From: Calditrichia bacterium
GTDB lineage: Bacteria; Calditrichota; Calditrichia; RBG-13-44-9; J042
Direction: 5' to 3'
NCBI GenBank assembly: GCA_030430345.1
Contig: JAUIFT010000007.1
Coordinates: forward strand, 1 to 15,638
Length of the DNA: 15,638 nucleotides
Positions 14,496 through 15,638 of the stretch are shown one piece after another. How positions within the stretch are numbered: position 1 is the first letter of the stretch; each line of letters opens with the position of its first letter. The position numbers and the translations under genes are program-made. The notes under the pieces are model-generated. The model saw nothing but the letters and a program-made list of their open reading frames with translations, searched no databases and was not told the origin of the DNA.

Positions 14496-15638
14496 TTATC
14501 GGACAAACAACATCTTGCGGGTTTGCAGAAAATCACCGGAGGTCATCCGATAGAAATAGATACCCGCAGCCACCGGGTGGTCAAAGTCATTCGTTCCGTC
14601 CCAATCGGCGATATGATTCCCTGCTGCCCGGTGTTCTTTTAGCAGCGTCTTCACCAGGCGCCCACTGATATCGAATATTTGCAATACCACTAATCCGGAT
14701 ACCGGCATCTGAAAGCCGATATGCGTAACAGGATTGAAGGGATTGGGGTAATTCTGCTGCAAAATAAAACTGCCGGACATTTCGTTACTTTCCCGTTCCC
14801 CGATGGTCAGGGCCGTTTGCGTATCCAGCAGATATCCTTCGATCCGGCCATTTGTGCTATTGTAGCCATGTCCAACGATATAGCGGCCGTCGCCGGAAAT
14901 ATCCTGAGCGTTGTAGAGCAACGAGCCGTCCATCAGCAGAGAGCTGTAAACCGTATCAAGGATCTCTATCCCGTCCTCAGCGGTCCAGCGAATAGCCTGG
15001 ATGCCTATGCTCCCGACAACAATGCTGCCGTCCGCAGAGCTATTATTGGCAATGCTTTGCATAGGCGCGCCAATACCGCCCATCCCGGTAGCTGCCGTCC
15101 AGCGGTAAGCAATGCTGTTTAAACTGTCGTCCACGGCCCGGCCGACGACCACTGCTCCATCCGCTGATACTCTACCGACACCGGTGGGCAACCCCATAAA
15201 GGTGCCAAGGTCCATCATTGTTTGACCCTCCATGCGGAAGGCACGATTGAGCTGATCGATATTGAGGCTGCCGCCGGAGATCACTGCACCATCTGCAGAA
15301 ACTCCGAATGCCCAGCTCTGATCTCCCCCGAGGGTGCCCAGATCGTTGATACCGCCATCCCAGCATACTGCGCGGGAGTAGCCGGCAGAATCCTCTGCCG
15401 CACCAACAATCACTGCCCCGTTGGCCGAAATGGCAAAGGCCAAACTTTCCGGGCCACCGAGCGTTCCTAAATCCATCATTGCCCCATCCTGCCAGCGGAA
15501 TGCCCGCCGCAGGCTGTCGGTTGTTTCCGCCCAGCCTATCAACACATCACCATTACCGCTGAGATCGCAGGCATCGGAACCGGGGCCGCCGAACGTTCCT
15601 AAATCTGTTATTACCCCATTTGCCCAGCGAAACGCGTG
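14496..15638 (-). CDS. Secreted HAF-repeat protein with C-terminal sorting domain, 5' end missing
   Basis: The frame is open to the window edge, so 380 C-terminal residues are seen and the true start lies outside. A GTG at 15545 is only an internal codon, since a complete repeat precedes it. Residues 1-218 contain repeats of about 44 residues that begin H/R-A-F-R-W and continue with DLGTxGG and (S/N)ADGAVxVG, the pattern of extracellular HAF-repeat proteins, which probably fold as a beta-propeller-like structure. Residues about 290-380 are a FlgD-like / type IX sorting domain: NYPNPFNP (296-303), ADWDG (344-348), AAGIYFYR (357-364). The protein is probably exported to the surface or medium. 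The role of HAF repeats is not established. It precedes the outer-membrane protein gene on the same strand, 264 bases away. Confidence 0.85.
   Translation of the reverse strand, partial: HAFRWANGVITDLGTFGGPGSDACDLSGNGDVLIGWAETTDSLRRAFRWQDGAMMDLGTLGGPESLAFAISANGAVIVGAAEDSAGYSRAVCWDGGINDLGTLGGDQSWAFGVSADGAVISGGSLNIDQLNRAFRMEGQTMMDLGTFMGLPTGVGRVSADGAVVVGRAVDDSLNSIAYRWTAATGMGGIGAPMQSIANNSSADGSIVVGSIGIQAIRWTAEDGIEILDTVYSSLLMDGSLLYNAQDISGDGRYIVGHGYNSTNGRIEGYLLDTQTALTIGERESNEMSGSFILQQNYPNPFNPVTHIGFQMPVSGLVVLQIFDISGRLVKTLLKEHRAAGNHIADWDGTNDFDHPVAAGIYFYRMTSGDFLQTRKMLFVR
15006..15638 (-). repeat. Tandem HAF repeats coding region
   Basis: Repeat starts, counted in residues of the visible fragment, fall at 1, 45, 89, 132, 176 and 214, so the period is 44, 44, 43, 44 and 38 residues. 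The first three copies keep DLGTxGG; the fourth has DLGTFMG; the last two are degenerate. The plus strand shows related stretches such as CCTAAATC(C/T) at the start of two copies. The array continues beyond the window edge. Confidence 0.8.

Noticed and set aside
14721..15122. A 133-codon plus-strand frame
   Set aside because: It is antisense to the HAF-repeat protein and mirrors its repeats.
15006..15638. Repeats considered as a CRISPR array
   Set aside because: The period is about 130 bases, the units are translated HAF repeats and they are not identical, so they are protein repeats.

Overview
The window suggests a Gram-negative bacterium of the FCB (Fibrobacteres-Chlorobi-Bacteroidetes) assemblage. 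Two proteins end in a FlgD-like / type IX-type sorting domain built on a YPNxPNPFN or NYPNPFNP motif, and a third has an Omp85-type beta-barrel ending in phenylalanine. This motif style is common in Calditrichota, KSB1, Marinimicrobia and Ignavibacteria, but I cannot place the phylum from this stretch alone. There are no rRNA or tRNA genes, no recognisable insertion sequences and no CRISPR array.

Region 1 (1-8181, all + strand) is a surface-polysaccharide locus. It holds the 3' end of a family 2 glycosyltransferase, a polysaccharide-deacetylase-like protein, a sulfotransferase, an ABC-2 permease with its Wzt/KpsT-type ATPase, a GT-B-like glycosyltransferase, a 744-residue GT2-GT4 fusion, and a second GT-B-like glycosyltransferase that is a diverged paralogue of the first. 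Together they suggest assembly of a glycan on the inner face of the cytoplasmic membrane, modification by deacetylation and sulfation, and export by an ABC transporter.

Region 2 (8182-11349, + strand) holds a 275-base intergenic stretch with several short hairpins, a secreted GH53 endo-beta-1,4-galactanase with a C-terminal sorting domain, an intergenic stretch with two mutually exclusive stems, and a pentapeptide-repeat protein carrying a C-terminal Rossmann-like domain of unknown role.

Region 3 (11350-15638, - strand genes) holds a large outer-membrane protein joining a kinase-like N-terminal region, a short RTX-like segment and an Omp85/surface-antigen barrel. Upstream of it on the same strand lies a HAF-repeat secreted protein with a sorting domain, whose 5' end is outside the window.

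Most notable are the kinase-like/Omp85 fusion, the pentapeptide/Rossmann-like protein, and the GT2-GT4 fusion whose GT2 half has lost the DxD motif and which sits between two paralogous glycosyltransferases. I did not find a clear multi-gene system of a wholly new type. All assignments come from reading the sequence; no database search was run.
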